The translations under genes were made by a program, and so were the position numbers. Source: an uncultured Clostridium sp. (GTDB taxonomy: Bacteria; Bacillota; Clostridia; TANB77; CAG-508). From it: DNA of 64,000 nt. The notes under the pieces were generated by a model that saw only the letters and a list, made by a program, of their open reading frames with translations, searched no databases and was not told where the DNA came from. Position 1 is the first letter of the stretch. The number at the start of each line of letters is the position of its first letter. Positions 63,680 through 64,000 of the stretch are shown here, one piece after another. Where the stretch lies: positions 50,861 to 114,860 of the forward strand of contig CAOKFZ010000005.1 in the NCBI GenBank assembly GCA_948467875.1, given 5' to 3'.

Positions 63680-63892
63680 ATGAAAACTTTAAAGCAATTA
63701 AGACAAAGTAAAGGGCTAACACAAAAACAAGCATCTGAAATCCTTGAAATTACAAAAGAGTATTTATCTATGGTAGAAAGGGCAGAAAGAAATCCAAGTG
63801 ATCATTTAAAAGAATTGATGGCAAAGTTATATGGAGTACCAATAACGGATATTTTTTTGTCCATACAAGAAACAAAGAGTTTCAAAAAATAA
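63680..63892 (+). CDS. Small XRE-family HTH protein
   Basis: A 70-residue HTH_3 protein (LKQLRQSKGLTQKQASEILE, then EYLSMVERAERNPSDHLKEL). AGAGGAGGGATTGTC precedes the ATG, and TTGACAACAAACTAATTG about 45 bases farther upstream gives a likely -35. It is followed by a second HTH gene. The grouping suggests the edge of a mobile element outside the window. Confidence 0.82.
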   Translation: MKTLKQLRQSKGLTQKQASEILEITKEYLSMVERAERNPSDHLKELMAKLYGVPITDIFLSIQETKSFKK

Positions 63893-63930
63893 AATAGTAT
63901 TCAATTAAATGTAAAAGGACGGTGAATATT

Positions 63931-64000
63931 ATGTATACATATAAAAGATTAAAAAATTTAAGGGAAGAGAAGAAACTAAGCCAGCCGAAAGTGGCGGAAC
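63931..64000 (+). CDS. XRE-family HTH protein, cut by the window end
   Basis: ATG 63931 after AAAAGGACGGTGAATATT. The visible 23 codons read MYTYKRLKNLREEKKLSQPK and VAE, the first helix and start of the second in an HTH_3 domain. The remainder lies beyond the window. Confidence 0.7.
   Translation, partial: MYTYKRLKNLREEKKLSQPKVAE

Noticed and set aside
1-64000. tRNA, rRNA and common riboswitches or T-boxes.
   Set aside because: No cloverleaf with T-loop GTTCRA context, rRNA-like stretch or recognisable riboswitch core was found by eye in the intergenic regions. A covariance-model search would be needed to exclude diverged ones.

Overview
The window is AT-rich (roughly one third G+C by eye) and reads as a low-GC, endospore-forming Firmicute, most likely an uncultured gut-type member of the Clostridia. 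Supporting marks are spoIIE with two Spo0A boxes, ylbJ, VanW, the dnaG-rpoD pair, TTGACA/TATAAT promoters with 17-base spacers, and strong AGGAGG ribosome sites. No rRNA or tRNA gene was seen.

Layout. (1) 1-4.4 kb: a TVP38 membrane protein, an XRE/pilin-like cassette, and an ECF sigma factor with its membrane anti-sigma. (2) 4.4-7.4 kb: a foreign radical SAM gene, a gene remnant and an IS481-type transposase. (3) 7.4-14.8 kb: an inovirus (filamentous phage) prophage, nearly all on the minus strand, with ssDNA-binding protein, major coat, Zot/pI ATPase, small coat proteins, a long pIII-like adsorption protein, an RHH protein and the Rep initiator. A BlaI-type repressor pair is divergent. (4) 15-31 kb: a heterodimeric ABC exporter, a 1303-aa thioester/DUF11 surface protein, a C39-like peptidase, a VanRS-like two-component system, GPP34, MerR and XRE/DUF4097 genes, a DnaB-like ATPase and alr. 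(5) 31-41 kb: dut, carD, dnaG-rpoD, a HEPN/MNT pair, patatin, an S66 peptidase and vanW. (6) 41-52.8 kb: GH30, ylbJ, a second XRE/pilin cassette, spoIIE, a WG-repeat protein, an HD hydrolase, an AcpS-TatD fusion, LemA and HtpX. (7) 52.9-63.1 kb: a type II fatty-acid operon (fabD-G-F, accB, fabZ, accC-D-A, fabI) interrupted by a Fic gene, an unknown gene and a DUF5131 pair. (8) A terminal cluster of XRE regulators.

Main discovery candidate. Seven genes (two pilins, the phage pIII-like gene, carD, dnaG, vanW, spoIIE) are broken by single-base frameshifts, nine sites in all. Every site has the same form: the zero-frame codon is CGG, and skipping its C (+1) so that GGN is read as glycine restores the conserved protein. 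In the phage gene three successive CGG sites must all be skipped to join two pieces. In vanW the rule predicted a missing C-terminus that is present. Scanning by eye, I found no in-frame CGG read normally in any core gene. CGG is read as ordinary arginine only in four accessory genes (4392-5783, 32964-33206, 37410-38156, 57618-57914), at least some of which look foreign. The simplest biological reading is that CGG is unassigned in this host and triggers +1 frameshifting. Systematic sequence error is the main alternative.
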